Assembly: GCF_018403685.1 (NCBI RefSeq)
Contig: NZ_BOVK01000037.1
Location: 1 to 64,000, forward strand
Direction of reading: 5' to 3'
Source: Xylanibacillus composti
GTDB taxonomy: Bacteria; Bacillota; Bacilli; Paenibacillales; K13
DNA length: 64,000 nt
Of this stretch, positions 34,242 to 43,619 are shown in pieces (the first letter of the stretch is position 1; every line of letters starts with the position of its first letter). A program made the position numbers and the translations under genes. The notes under the pieces were generated by a model. It searched no databases and was not told where the DNA came from. It worked only from the letters and a program-made list of their open reading frames with translations.

Positions 34242-35006
34242 TCATGATAGCGTATCAGTGGGTATCCCTTCCTGCACGAACGGCAGCAGGCTGCCCGCTT
34301 CCCGATCCGCCAATATCGTAACATGCGGGTGCATATGCAGCATGGAAGCCGGTAACCTCGTCGTAATAGGCGAAGTATAAAGTTTAGACAGAATCTCTGC
34401 CTTGGCCTCGCCAGTTGCCAGCAGCACGATCCGCTTCGCCTTCATAATGGTGCCGATTCCCATCGTTATGGCATACTGCGGAACCTCTTCCGGACTAGCG
34501 AAAAAACGGGCATTCGCCTGAACAGTGCTTTCGGCCAGTTTGGCCAGATGCGTCGCAGGCTGCAGCGACTCAGCCGGCTCATTAAACCCGATATGCCCAT
34601 TCGCCCCGATGCCCAAGAGCTGGAGGTCTATTCCTCCTGCTTGCTCAATCTCTTGCTCATACTCCAGACAGCTGGCCTCCACTTGCTCCGGCTTGCCCGG
34701 AGGCATATGAATCCGCTCTTCCGGGATGGGCAAGCTGCGGAACAAGTGCTCCTGCATGTACTGCCAGTAGCTCTGCGGATGATCGCGGTCCAGCCCATAG
34801 TACTCATCGAGATTGAAGGTCGTCACGCGGGACATCTCCAATTCACCCGTTTGATGGCGACGGATCAGTTCTCGGTAGGTGCCAAGCGGTGTGCCGCCCG
34901 TGGCCAAACCGAGCACACACGTTGGCTTTTCCTGCAGCAGCCGCGAGATTTGATCGGCCGCAGCAATGCCCACGGCCTCCTTGCTGTCCAGCACCACCCA
35001 TCTCAT
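34242..35006 (-). CDS. nagB: glucosamine-6-phosphate deaminase
   Basis: A 254-residue enzyme that turns glucosamine-6-phosphate into fructose-6-phosphate and ammonia. Motifs: LATGGTPLGTYRELI, the active-site loop FNLDEYYGLDRDHPQSYW, and LGIGANGHIGFNEP with the acid/base residues. The ATG at 35006 overlaps the nagZ stop codon (ATGA), so I prefer it over a start ten codons earlier inside nagZ. It comes between nagZ and nagA, giving a complete route from GlcNAc oligosaccharide to fructose-6-phosphate. Confidence 0.94.
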   Translation of the reverse strand: MRWVVLDSKEAVGIAAADQISRLLQEKPTCVLGLATGGTPLGTYRELIRRHQTGELEMSRVTTFNLDEYYGLDRDHPQSYWQYMQEHLFRSLPIPEERIHMPPGKPEQVEASCLEYEQEIEQAGGIDLQLLGIGANGHIGFNEPAESLQPATHLAKLAESTVQANARFFASPEEVPQYAITMGIGTIMKAKRIVLLATGEAKAEILSKLYTSPITTRLPASMLHMHPHVTILADREAGSLLPFVQEGIPTDTLS

Positions 35007-36646
35007 GGCAGACCGTCTCCATAGGAGAGTCCCCATCCAATCGGATACTGATCCATTAGCTGTACCGGCAGACGACCGGATGGGCTGTGCTTGCCGACAA
35101 GCACTTCCGCCAAGGCCTCCATCATCTGCGGGCGATTCTCATAAACAGCCAAATAGGCCGGGACATCTGGAAAAGCGAGGAGGTCATAAGGATTGCGAAC
35201 CGCCACAACAACCACGCCCCTGCCAAGCCGTTCAGCCATTAACCGACGTACCAGCTCACCTTGACGGCCAATCGCTCCGGCATGGTAGGTAGCCACGACA
35301 ACTTGCTCATACTGCTGGCTTCGTTCAAGCACGCGAGCCAGTTCCGCATCGCCGGGTTCCAGCGCAATTCGGTCCTCCGCTACTCGCGGAAGATGCTCCT
35401 GCAACGCTTGCCCAAGCGTCATTTCTTGCTCCACCGCTTCGACCACCTCTGTGCTCGCAGTCACTTCCGGCCACACGACATAGACCGATTTTGCAGAATC
35501 CAAGGGCAGTACGCCTTCATGGCGAACAAGCGTGACGCTGTCCCGGCATATGCTGCGGGCTAACTTTTGAAAAGCGGGAGCATTCACCTCGAAAACCTTT
35601 GGAATGTCTGGCGGAGAGGCGGTGCCAGCAGCAATCCGCTTCTGCTTCAAATCCAGGATGCGCTGCACGGAAGCGTCGATGCGCGACTCGCTCATCCGCC
35701 CGGAGCGCACCGCGTGCAGCAGCGCGTCCAGCGCTTCCTCTTGCCGCGCAATCGTATGGCTCACCAGAACGATGTCCGCCCCCGCTTCCACTGCGCGCAC
35801 TGCGCCTTCAGCCACGCCGACTCCATCGGAAATGGCCTTCATTTCAAGACAATCCGTAATGATAATGCCTTGGAACTGCAGCTGACCGCGCAGCAGACCG
35901 TCCAGCACGCGGGGCGAGAGTGTGGCGGGGACAGCCTCATTCCCTTCCAATGCTTGAAAGACGACATGCGCGGTCATGATCATATCCGTCCCTGCTCGAA
36001 CCGCCTCGGCGAACGGTTTCAGCTCCACATGATGCAGCCGCTCCATGGCATGCGGAATAATCGGCAAATCGAGATGGGAATCGATGTCCGTGTCCCCATG
36101 GCCGGGAAAATGCTTCGCTGCCGCTGACACGCCCGCTTCCTGATAACCGCGAACCGCTGCCGCGCCGAACTCTGCTACCATGTCCGGATCAGCGCCGAAA
36201 GAGCGCACCCCGATCACCGGATTGGCCGGGTTGTTGTTCACATCCACGCAAGGCGCGAAGTTCACATTAATCCCGACTTCGCGCAGCTGCCGACCCGTTG
36301 CATTGGCTGCTTCATACGCATAGCTCGCCCGCCGTGTTGCGCCGATCGCCATATTGCCCGGCATCAGCGCCGCATCCTGATCCCAGCGGGCAACCATGCC
36401 GCCCTCCTGATCAATGGCAATGAACAACGGCGGGGCATCCGCTCCCTTGGCAGCCTGCTGCAGCTGGTCCGACAAGCTGCGCAGCTGCCCCGCCGAGGCA
36501 ATATTGCGGCGGAAATAGATGATGCCGCCCGGCTTCCTCTCGCGAATGAAGCGCAGCATGCCGGCCGGCGGCTCCGTGCCTGCAAAGCCGCAAATCAACA
36601 GTTGGCCAACCTTCTCTTCGAGCGTCATCGACGTCAAGCTTCGCAT
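35003..36646 (-). CDS. nagZ: beta-N-acetylglucosaminidase, glycoside hydrolase family 3 (NagZ-like)
   Basis: A 547-residue enzyme that removes GlcNAc from muropeptides, chitooligosaccharides or glycans. The GH3 exo-hexosaminidase signature is complete: AIDQEGGMVARW, KHFPGHGDTDIDSHLDLPII (His-Asp dyad) and IITDCLEMKAISD with the nucleophile Asp. After residue about 345 it carries an additional C-terminal domain as in larger Gram-positive NagZ proteins. No signal peptide, so it acts on imported substrate, unlike secreted B. subtilis NagZ. ATG 36646 is preferred over a GTG four codons earlier that abuts the ribosome site. Confidence 0.92.
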   Translation of the reverse strand: MRSLTSMTLEEKVGQLLICGFAGTEPPAGMLRFIRERKPGGIIYFRRNIASAGQLRSLSDQLQQAAKGADAPPLFIAIDQEGGMVARWDQDAALMPGNMAIGATRRASYAYEAANATGRQLREVGINVNFAPCVDVNNNPANPVIGVRSFGADPDMVAEFGAAAVRGYQEAGVSAAAKHFPGHGDTDIDSHLDLPIIPHAMERLHHVELKPFAEAVRAGTDMIMTAHVVFQALEGNEAVPATLSPRVLDGLLRGQLQFQGIIITDCLEMKAISDGVGVAEGAVRAVEAGADIVLVSHTIARQEEALDALLHAVRSGRMSESRIDASVQRILDLKQKRIAAGTASPPDIPKVFEVNAPAFQKLARSICRDSVTLVRHEGVLPLDSAKSVYVVWPEVTASTEVVEAVEQEMTLGQALQEHLPRVAEDRIALEPGDAELARVLERSQQYEQVVVATYHAGAIGRQGELVRRLMAERLGRGVVVVAVRNPYDLLAFPDVPAYLAVYENRPQMMEALAEVLVGKHSPSGRLPVQLMDQYPIGWGLSYGDGLP

Positions 36647-36701
36647 TATGCTCTCCACTCCTTCCGAGATTTATATATAGGTGAACTCATTATTTGAACC
36701 T

Positions 36702-38282
36702 TCACTTTCGTGGAATCGCATGCTCTTTCCATTCCCGCGGCGTAACGCCTACATATTTGTGGAACACCTTCGTGAAATACCTGCGATCCGCATAGCCGCT
36801 TAGCGCTCCGACCTGGGCGATGCTCTTGTCCGTGTGACACAGCATCGACTTCGCCAGCTCCATGCGCCCGGCTGTGATATATTCGACGAAGGTCATGCCG
36901 GTGTGCTGCTTGAAGAGCATGCTGAAGTAACTGCAGCTGATGCCCAGGTGATCGGCGACTTCCTCCATCCCGAGATCTCTGGTCAGGTGGCGGTCTATAT
37001 AATCGGTGGCCGCATGCATGAGCAGCTCGCTCGACTTCTGCGATGACGTGTGGGCCAGACAATCGCGAATCATCGCCTCGACCAGCTGCAGCACATCCTT
37101 CAGACCCCTGCTGTCGGCCATCCGGGTCCAAATTTGCTCCTCCTGCTCCGCTCCCAATAGATGCATATTCTTCAACTCCCGGAGGAGATGGATGGCCACA
37201 TAATGAACCATGGACTCTGCGGCTTTCTCTCCCTCACCGGACATGACCTGCAGCAGCTCCGTCCAGCGGCGCAGCGCTTGCTCCGTCTGGACGCGGTCCG
37301 CTAGCTTCAATCCGCCAGCCAGCTCTTCAACTGCCGCCCACAACGCCTCCTCCGCTTCGAACGGACGAGCCGGCCTCTCGTACACGGCCACCCCCTTACC
37401 GCTCGCGCTCAGATGCAGGAAGCTTTGCAGCTTGCGATATGCCGAAGCGAGAAAGTCGCTGCTCACGGGCTCAGGGTAAAGCGCGATATGCACGGACACC
37501 TTGGCATAGTGAAGCACTGCGTCCCTCAAGGATTGGGCCCGCTCCGCCAGCGCTTCAACCGTCAGGCCACCCTCATCCTGATGCACCAGGCTAAACTCTC
37601 CTTCTCTCAGCTGCAGCACCGCGCAGGGACGGTCCTCCCAAGCTTCCGACACTATATTATTCACAGTGAAATTCGCCAGCTTTCTCTGTTGCTCCGCACC
37701 TGCGTGCTCCCGCTGCGAATAGCTGTCTATATCAACAAGCAGCAGCCACAAGCTCTGGTTCTCGAGCAGCTCCGCGCCTTCGGGCAGCACCAGGCTGCTT
37801 GGCACAGAGCCATGGCCGAGCAGCGCATCGAACAGCAGCTTCTCGTAGGCAGCAGCAGTCAGGCGGTCCCATCTGCGGCGCGCGTCCTGTTCCGCGCTCC
37901 GTTCTTCACGAATGCGTCCGGCCAGCCGCTGCACACAACGCGCCAGCTCCTCATAGTCGATGGGCTTCAGCAAATATTCCGCCGCCTGATACTTCAGAGC
38001 GGTGCGCGCGTAGTCGAAATCCTCGTAACCGGTAATCATGATGACCTCGGCAGTCTCGCCTTGCTCGCGGATCTGTTGAAGAAACTCCAGACCGTCGATC
38101 ACAGGCATGCGGATATCACACAGCACCAAATCCGGATGGTGGCGTTCGACGAGCGCCAGCGCCTCATTCCCGTTGCGGGCTAGACCGATCACCTCAATCC
38201 GCCATTCCTCCCAAGGAAAACCGGTGTGCAGATGATTCAGAATAGGCTTTTCGTCATCAATCAGCAATGCCTTCAACCACAT
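36702..38282 (-). CDS. YesN-type response regulator with AraC DNA-binding domain
   Basis: A 526-residue response regulator. The receiver domain spans residues 1-125 with acidic pocket DDE near 10, phospho-acceptor in LVLCDIRMP near 54, and K in LLKPID near 106. A long middle region of about 270 residues has no clear motif. The last 100 residues are an AraC-type pair of helix-turn-helix units (MEEVADHLGISCSYFSMLFKQHTGMTF; IAQVGALSGYADRRYFTKVFHKYVGVTPREW). The start is set at ATG 38282, eight bases after GAGG. With the kinase next to it, it probably activates the surrounding amino-sugar operon. Confidence 0.92.
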   Translation of the reverse strand: MWLKALLIDDEKPILNHLHTGFPWEEWRIEVIGLARNGNEALALVERHHPDLVLCDIRMPVIDGLEFLQQIREQGETAEVIMITGYEDFDYARTALKYQAAEYLLKPIDYEELARCVQRLAGRIREERSAEQDARRRWDRLTAAAYEKLLFDALLGHGSVPSSLVLPEGAELLENQSLWLLLVDIDSYSQREHAGAEQQRKLANFTVNNIVSEAWEDRPCAVLQLREGEFSLVHQDEGGLTVEALAERAQSLRDAVLHYAKVSVHIALYPEPVSSDFLASAYRKLQSFLHLSASGKGVAVYERPARPFEAEEALWAAVEELAGGLKLADRVQTEQALRRWTELLQVMSGEGEKAAESMVHYVAIHLLRELKNMHLLGAEQEEQIWTRMADSRGLKDVLQLVEAMIRDCLAHTSSQKSSELLMHAATDYIDRHLTRDLGMEEVADHLGISCSYFSMLFKQHTGMTFVEYITAGRMELAKSMLCHTDKSIAQVGALSGYADRRYFTKVFHKYVGVTPREWKEHAIPRK

Positions 38283-38330
38283 CTCCATCACCTCGCGAAG
38301 TTATGCATGCAGATCGTTTCGCATGATGCA

Positions 38331-40235
38331 TCAGGATGCATGCGACGAATTTGATGCATTCGGTGCATTCAGATCATTTCGCACATTCGGTGCATTCGGC
38401 GTATTCGGTACATTCGAAGCATTTGCAGCGTCCGGCGAATTCGGCAGGACACACTTGATCGTCGTACCTCGCCCCGAATGGGAACAAATCCACAAGCCGT
38501 AGGCGCTCCCGTATTCAATGCGAATGCGGTCCGCCACACTGCGCAGACCGAGCCCTCGCCGCTCGGCATGCGCCGGACCCGCTGACGGCTGCACCGTTGC
38601 ATCGCCCACATCCTCCGCTATATAGGAAAAGCGCGACAGTGTCTGTGCATCCATGCCAATGCCGTTGTCCTCGACATACAGCACAAGCTGGTTCTTCTCA
38701 AGCTCCCCGCGAATGCGGATCAAGCCTTTATACACAATTCCCTCGAAGCCATGCTGTAGAGCGTTCTCGACAAGCGGCTGCAAGGTCAGCTTCGGCAGAT
38801 AGCAGCCAAGCAGCTCCTCTGGCACGTCAAGCTCATAAGCGAACAAGTCCTCGAAGCGAAACATCTGGATATCCAAGTAGCTGCGCAGATGCGCAAGCTC
38901 CTGCCTCAGCGGAATGCGCTCCTGCTCCTGAAAGCTGATGCGCAGCAGCACGCCCAGCCGCTGCACCATCTCGCTCACCTTCCGCCCCTCATTCCGAGCG
39001 GCCAGCACATTGATCGATTCCAGCGTATTGAACAAGAAGTGCGGCTTGATCTGGGCCTGCAGCACACGAAGCTCGGCCTTGTTCTTCAGCTGCTGCTCTT
39101 GCTTCACCTTGCCAAGCAGCGCATGGACCCGCTCAATCAGACTGTTAAGGCCTTGCGCCAGCAGACTAAGTTCATCGCGTCCTTCCTCGCGGACACGAAT
39201 GTGCAGCTCTCCGTCCTCCACCCGGCGCATGGATCGCACGATACGTACAATCGACTTGGCGATGCGATTCACCGAGAACATCAGAAACGCCAGAGCGCTG
39301 AGCAGACACAGGCCCGTAATGGCCGCGACGACTTTGGCATACGCAGTGATCTCCCTGGACAGCGAATGCCAGGAGGTCAGCGAGACGAGCCGCCACTGCT
39401 CCTCGCCAACCGGAATGCTCGACAGAATGCTCTCCTCTTCTGCGAACACCAACCGGTCGCTTACATATCCGCCCCCGTCGTGCAGCTGCGCGGTCGTATA
39501 CGCCTGCATTCGTTCCCCGCCCATTTCCCCCGCGCTGTCATACAGGATCAGGCCCTGTTCATTCACTATAAGAAAGCGGGTGTCGTACTCTTCCTGCCTG
39601 TAGCGAAAATAGCGAAATAAATTTTCCAAGCCCGACTGCTTCATCTGAACCAACAGGATCCCCTTGTCCCGCAGCGTATCAATGTCCTTAACGAGGCGTA
39701 TCTGGGTAAACACAGGGTCCGCGCCGGTCAGCCGCGGATATTCATACGGCCCGACCCATCTCGGCAGCCCGTCTCTCTCCAGCACGCTCTGATAAAGCGG
39801 CTGCCGCTGGAACTCCTCGAATGGCAGCGCCGCGAAATTCCCCTTGGCGAAAATCGGCAGTATCCGTTCATCGTGCAGCGTGTACATAAAGGCGAAGCTG
39901 ACAGAAGGATGGTTGATCAACAGCTCGCGAAAGCTTTTCTGAATTTGGTTCAGCTCCAGGTAGTCCGTTTCCGTCAGATGCTTCAAGTCGTAGCCCCGGT
40001 TGTCCAGCAGCTCCTGCAGCGCTGTGCTGGCAATCGTGCTGTCCGTCACCTTGTTCATCTCCCCGAAGATAAACTCCACGTTCTGGCTCAGCGCGCGCAG
40101 CGTCAGCTCCGCCTGCTGCGAGTATTTTTTCTCAATGAAATCCGAGACGAACCAGTAGGCGCCCAGGCCCGACAGGCAAAAAGGAAGCAAAATAAACAGA
40201 AAAAAAGCAGCAAACAGCTTGAACCGTATGGACAT
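38331..40235 (-). CDS. YesM-type sensor histidine kinase with an Asn-rich C-terminal tail
   Basis: A 634-residue membrane kinase. Two transmembrane helices (about 7-29 and 290-312) enclose an external sensor domain; a HAMP domain follows, then the His_kinase domain with QIKPHFLFNTLESINVLA and an ATPase domain with LVENALQHGFEG and VEDNGIGMD. The conserved part ends near residue 595. The remaining 36 or so residues are a three-residue repeat with Asn at nearly every third position (NAPN, NVPN, NTPN) encoded by 9-bp DNA repeats, not a family feature. It most likely reads the substrate-loaded binding protein and signals to the YesN-type regulator. Confidence 0.92.
   Translation of the reverse strand: MSIRFKLFAAFFLFILLPFCLSGLGAYWFVSDFIEKKYSQQAELTLRALSQNVEFIFGEMNKVTDSTIASTALQELLDNRGYDLKHLTETDYLELNQIQKSFRELLINHPSVSFAFMYTLHDERILPIFAKGNFAALPFEEFQRQPLYQSVLERDGLPRWVGPYEYPRLTGADPVFTQIRLVKDIDTLRDKGILLVQMKQSGLENLFRYFRYRQEEYDTRFLIVNEQGLILYDSAGEMGGERMQAYTTAQLHDGGGYVSDRLVFAEEESILSSIPVGEEQWRLVSLTSWHSLSREITAYAKVVAAITGLCLLSALAFLMFSVNRIAKSIVRIVRSMRRVEDGELHIRVREEGRDELSLLAQGLNSLIERVHALLGKVKQEQQLKNKAELRVLQAQIKPHFLFNTLESINVLAARNEGRKVSEMVQRLGVLLRISFQEQERIPLRQELAHLRSYLDIQMFRFEDLFAYELDVPEELLGCYLPKLTLQPLVENALQHGFEGIVYKGLIRIRGELEKNQLVLYVEDNGIGMDAQTLSRFSYIAEDVGDATVQPSAGPAHAERRGLGLRSVADRIRIEYGSAYGLWICSHSGRGTTIKCVLPNSPDAANASNVPNTPNAPNVRNDLNAPNASNSSHAS
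38333..38450 (-). repeat. 9-bp microsatellite-like repeat encoding the kinase tail
   Basis: About twelve degenerate copies of a nonamer resembling GCATTCGGT (plus strand) code for the (N-x-x) tail of the sensor kinase and reach up to its stop codon. Related words continue a little past the stop (TGCATGC). Confidence 0.7.
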
Positions 40236-40262
40236 GCCAGGATCACTGCTCCTTTCTGTCGG

Positions 40263-41093
40263 CTATCCTTTTATGCTGCCGGCTGTAACCCCCTCGATGA
40301 TCTGCTTTTGCAGAAAGGCGTACAGCACCAGTACGGGAAGCACACTATAAACGATGCCAGTGCAAATCAGCGCATAATTCGTCTGGAACGCGTCGCGAAA
40401 CCCGACCATCCCGGTAGGCAGCGTGCGCAGGGCATCCTTGCTGATGAAAAAGTTGGCCAGCAAATACTCGTTCCAGGCGCCCAGGAAATTGACGATAAAT
40501 ACCGTCACGAGCGCCGGCAATGTAATCGGTACTATTATTCTAGCAAATAGCCCTATAGCGCTCAATCCATCCATTACCGCCGCTTCCTCCAGCTCAGCCG
40601 GGATCGCGCGCATAAAAGCGGCGATCAGCAGCACGCCGAGCGGCAATGCCCCGGCCGTGTAAGGAAGAAACAGCGACCAGTGCGTATTGAGGATGCCCAG
40701 ATCCTTAACCAAAATATATTGCGCGATAAACAGCACATTGCCGGGAATCAGCATGCCTAACAAGACGAACTGGTACACCCAGCTGCTGACGCGCCTGAAT
40801 TTCATGCGCGTCAGGGCGAAGGCGCAGGCCGCAGCGAGCAAGACGCCGGCGGCTGACGACGTCACCGACAAGTACACGCTGTTGAAGAAATACACATTGA
40901 TCTTGGCCTTCACCCAAGCCGTCACATAGTTGTCGAACACCCACGTTTCCGGCAGGCCGAACGGACGCTCCGCAATATCGATATTGCTCCCCTTCAAGGA
41001 GGACAGAATGACAAATGCGAACGGCAGCAGCACAGCTGCCACGTATATAAGCAAAATCAGATGAGGCAGAGATTTTTTAAGTGCTTGCGGCAT
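40263..41093 (-). CDS. ABC sugar transporter permease (MalG type)
   Basis: A 276-residue inner-membrane subunit with about six transmembrane helices. The EAA docking loop reads ELEEAAVMDGLSAIGLFARIIVPITLPAL and the chain ends in the typical FLQKQIIEGVTAGSIKG tail. It is 1 bp from the MalF-type partner gene and 27 bp from the sensor kinase gene, giving an operon with both transport and sensing. No ATPase is encoded here; such CUT1 importers in Gram-positive bacteria usually share an MsmX-like ATPase. Confidence 0.93.
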   Translation of the reverse strand: MPQALKKSLPHLILLIYVAAVLLPFAFVILSSLKGSNIDIAERPFGLPETWVFDNYVTAWVKAKINVYFFNSVYLSVTSSAAGVLLAAACAFALTRMKFRRVSSWVYQFVLLGMLIPGNVLFIAQYILVKDLGILNTHWSLFLPYTAGALPLGVLLIAAFMRAIPAELEEAAVMDGLSAIGLFARIIVPITLPALVTVFIVNFLGAWNEYLLANFFISKDALRTLPTGMVGFRDAFQTNYALICTGIVYSVLPVLVLYAFLQKQIIEGVTAGSIKG

Positions 41094-41094
41094 C

Positions 41095-41976
41095 TCAGAA
41101 TTCCACCCTTTCCCGCATTTTGCCGAAGGTGAGCTGGTAGAGTGCGGTCAGAAGAAGCGCTATGGCGAAAATCATAATGGACAGCGCAGTGCCGTACCCG
41201 TAATCCCCATAGCGAATCGCCCGGTTTACCATATACGACGCCATGACATCCGTAGCCCCGATCGGTCCGCCATTCGTCATGACGAGGACGATATCGACCA
41301 CCCGCATCGCGCCGGCAATCGAGAGCATGACAATGACCGAGATGATTGGCTTGATCAACGGAACGGTAATATGCCAAGCCTGCTGAAATCCGCTTGCGCC
41401 GTCAATCGATGCCGCCTCATTGATTTCCTTCGGCAACGACAATATAGCCGCCAGCACAAGTACAATATAGAAGCCCATCCACTGCCAGGCATTCGTCATC
41501 AGCACGGCCAATAACGCCCATCTCGTATCCGCCAGCCAGTAAATGGTCTCCACACCGAGCAGGCCGAGAAATTGATTGATGATCCCCACTTCCGGATCGT
41601 ACATAAACCCCCACAGGATGCCGATGACCGCCGTAGACAAGATGGAAGGAACGAAAACCGTCGTTTTGTAAAAGCCTTGAAAGCGCCGAACCTGGCTAAT
41701 TAAAATGGCGAAAAATACAATGAGCGGCACCTGCACGCATACAGAGAACAATATAAAGATCATGTTATTGCGCACAGCGTTCCAGAAGCTGCTGTCGGCG
41801 AATGCCCGCTCAAAGTTGGCAAACCCGATGAAATTCGTGTCCTGCAAACCATTCCAATCCGTGAAGCCATAGCCGACCGAGGTCAGCATCGGATAGATGA
41901 AGAACAACGCATACAAGCCGAGCGTCGGCACGACAAACAAAGTGTAGATATACGGATTTCGCAAAGAACTGCGCAT
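41095..41976 (-). CDS. ABC sugar transporter permease (MalF type)
   Basis: A 293-residue membrane subunit. An N-terminal LFVVPTLGLYALFFIYPMLTSVGYGFTDW is followed by five further helices and the EAA loop EINEAASIDGASGFQQAWHITVPLIKPI. The start is placed at ATG 41976, nine bases after AAAGGAG, since an upstream ATG at 42015 lacks a site. It forms a heterodimeric channel with the MalG-type protein and accepts a sugar from the lipoprotein encoded upstream, probably GlcNAc or a GlcNAc-containing oligosaccharide, judged from the nag genes in the same run. Confidence 0.93.
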   Translation of the reverse strand: MRSSLRNPYIYTLFVVPTLGLYALFFIYPMLTSVGYGFTDWNGLQDTNFIGFANFERAFADSSFWNAVRNNMIFILFSVCVQVPLIVFFAILISQVRRFQGFYKTTVFVPSILSTAVIGILWGFMYDPEVGIINQFLGLLGVETIYWLADTRWALLAVLMTNAWQWMGFYIVLVLAAILSLPKEINEAASIDGASGFQQAWHITVPLIKPIISVIVMLSIAGAMRVVDIVLVMTNGGPIGATDVMASYMVNRAIRYGDYGYGTALSIMIFAIALLLTALYQLTFGKMRERVEF

Positions 41977-42054
41977 GGCTACCCGCTCCTTTCCCGATTG
42001 ATCACTCTCGTGCATGCCTCAGCGGTACACAGGCGCATGCGCGCTTGCGTCTTC

Positions 42055-42110
42055 ATAAGAAAGGCGCCGCCCCCTGGTTATCGGACAGCGGGACAGCGCC
42101 ATTTCCTCAA
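42055..42110 (-). other. possible intercistronic stem-loop between binding-protein and permease genes
   Basis: On the minus strand GGCGC and GCGCC flank a GC-rich 35-nt segment that can pair further internally, ending in CTTTCTTATG. Such structures often stabilise binding-protein mRNA and lower permease output. The pairing is imperfect. Confidence 0.35.
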
Positions 42111-42137
42111 TTGCTGCTGGGCATGCAAGCTATATCT

Positions 42138-43556
42138 CTATTTGGCGTTAGCCGCCTCCTGGGCCTGCTGCAGCACATCGCCCACCTCTTGCGGTGTGGC
42201 TCTGCCTGCGATCAGCCTTTGAATTTGCTGCTCTGTCTCGCTATAGACATCCGATTGCACAACGGAGTCAAAGTGCGAGAACGCTTCGCCCGCTGCGTTC
42301 ATTGTCTCCATGATTTGCTTGACAACCGGGTCTTCCAGCTTCGTGTCGATTTCGGATGCGGCTGGATCGGACAGCTTCATTGAAGGCAGCAGCGCGTCCT
42401 CCAGCAAGCCGCGCACCTGCATCTCATCATTATAGAGATGCTTGATGAATGCCTTGACTGCCGCAAGCTCCCGCTCGTTCAAATTGGAAGAGAAGCCATA
42501 GCCGTTGCTGTAATTGCCGTTCACAGCCGTCTGATCGCCCTTGCCGCCAGGCACGGCCGGCATCGCGAAATATCCGACGTCCTCTGACGTAATTTCCTTC
42601 ACCAAATCCGGGTTCGTGAAAGCAGAAGCGCGCCAGCTGCCGTCGAACATCATCCCGGCCTTGCCGGCCAAAAATTCGTTCAGCATCGCATCATAGGTGA
42701 CGCCCAGCTCACCCTTGGTGAAGTAGCCGTTGTCGACCCATTCCTGATACTTCGCGAAGGCCGCGACCACCTCGGGCGAATCCCATGCCGCGCTGCCGTC
42801 GCGGAAGCCATTGATCGCTTCCGGTCCCGCATAGCGCCCGATCAAGGTATTGGCCAGCATGAGCGGCACCCAAGCGGCCTGCGAGCCCATCGCAATCGGT
42901 GTCACGCCATTGGCCTTCAGCGTTTCTGCGGCTTGCTCCAGCTCTTCGAGCGAAGTCGGCACTTCGATGCCGTATTCGGCGAACAGCTTTTTATTGTAGA
43001 AAAATCCTTCCGTACTGCCTCCTATAGGAAGGCCGTACACCTTGCCGTCCAAGGTGAATTGCCCCATGTTCAGAAACTTGTCAGCCAGGCCAAGCTCCTC
43101 CAGAATCGGCGTCAAGTCAAGCAGGCGCCCGGCATCCGCATACTTCAGCGCATCCCCTTCGCCGCCGAACAAATCGAATATTTTCGGCGGGTTGCCTGCC
43201 GCCATCTCGGCCGGCAGCTTCGTAAAGCGATTGACCTCATCCTCCACGCCATCCAGCTCGAAGGCAAGCCCCGGCACCTCGGCCTCGGCCTTCGCAATGG
43301 CATCGTCCAGAATCGCCTTGCGGAACTTCTTCGCATCGCCGATCTGAATGTGGCGCAGCGAAACGGTGAACGGCTCCGCATTCTCGACGGCCTCGCCCCC
43401 TGCTTGACCGTCCGCATTCGCTTCCGTTCCTCCAGCTTCGTTCGTTCCTGCATTGGCTCCAGATCCCTGACCGGCATTGCTGCCGCCGCATCCGGCCAGC
43501 ACCGTCGTAAGACTGACCAAGAGAACTAGCAAGAGCAGCCCGTATTGTTTTTTCAT
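42138..43556 (-). CDS. ABC sugar-binding lipoprotein
   Basis: A 472-residue family-1 solute-binding protein. The signal peptide ends in VLAGC (Cys 23) and is followed by a Gly/Asn/Ala/Glu-rich linker of about 45 residues before the folded part, which has VYGLPIGGSTEGFFYNKKLFAEYGIE and GKAGMMFDGSWRASAF. The start at ATG 43556 has GGGAGG eight bases upstream. It is first in the run that leads through permeases, YesM/YesN and NagZ-B-A. The partner genes suggest that its ligand is GlcNAc or a GlcNAc oligosaccharide; this is inferred, not visible in the binding site. Confidence 0.9.
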   Translation of the reverse strand: MKKQYGLLLLVLLVSLTTVLAGCGGSNAGQGSGANAGTNEAGGTEANADGQAGGEAVENAEPFTVSLRHIQIGDAKKFRKAILDDAIAKAEAEVPGLAFELDGVEDEVNRFTKLPAEMAAGNPPKIFDLFGGEGDALKYADAGRLLDLTPILEELGLADKFLNMGQFTLDGKVYGLPIGGSTEGFFYNKKLFAEYGIEVPTSLEELEQAAETLKANGVTPIAMGSQAAWVPLMLANTLIGRYAGPEAINGFRDGSAAWDSPEVVAAFAKYQEWVDNGYFTKGELGVTYDAMLNEFLAGKAGMMFDGSWRASAFTNPDLVKEITSEDVGYFAMPAVPGGKGDQTAVNGNYSNGYGFSSNLNERELAAVKAFIKHLYNDEMQVRGLLEDALLPSMKLSDPAASEIDTKLEDPVVKQIMETMNAAGEAFSHFDSVVQSDVYSETEQQIQRLIAGRATPQEVGDVLQQAQEAANAK

Positions 43557-43619
43557 GTTATTGACCTCCCATGGATTGACTTGCAACTGAATTGCCGTCT
43601 AGCTTGTTGCTGCCCCTTC

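Noticed and set aside
37413-38183. Long plus-strand frame opposite the response regulator
   Set aside because: Shadow of the YesN-type gene: no ribosome site, no family features, composition typical of an antisense frame in GC-rich DNA.
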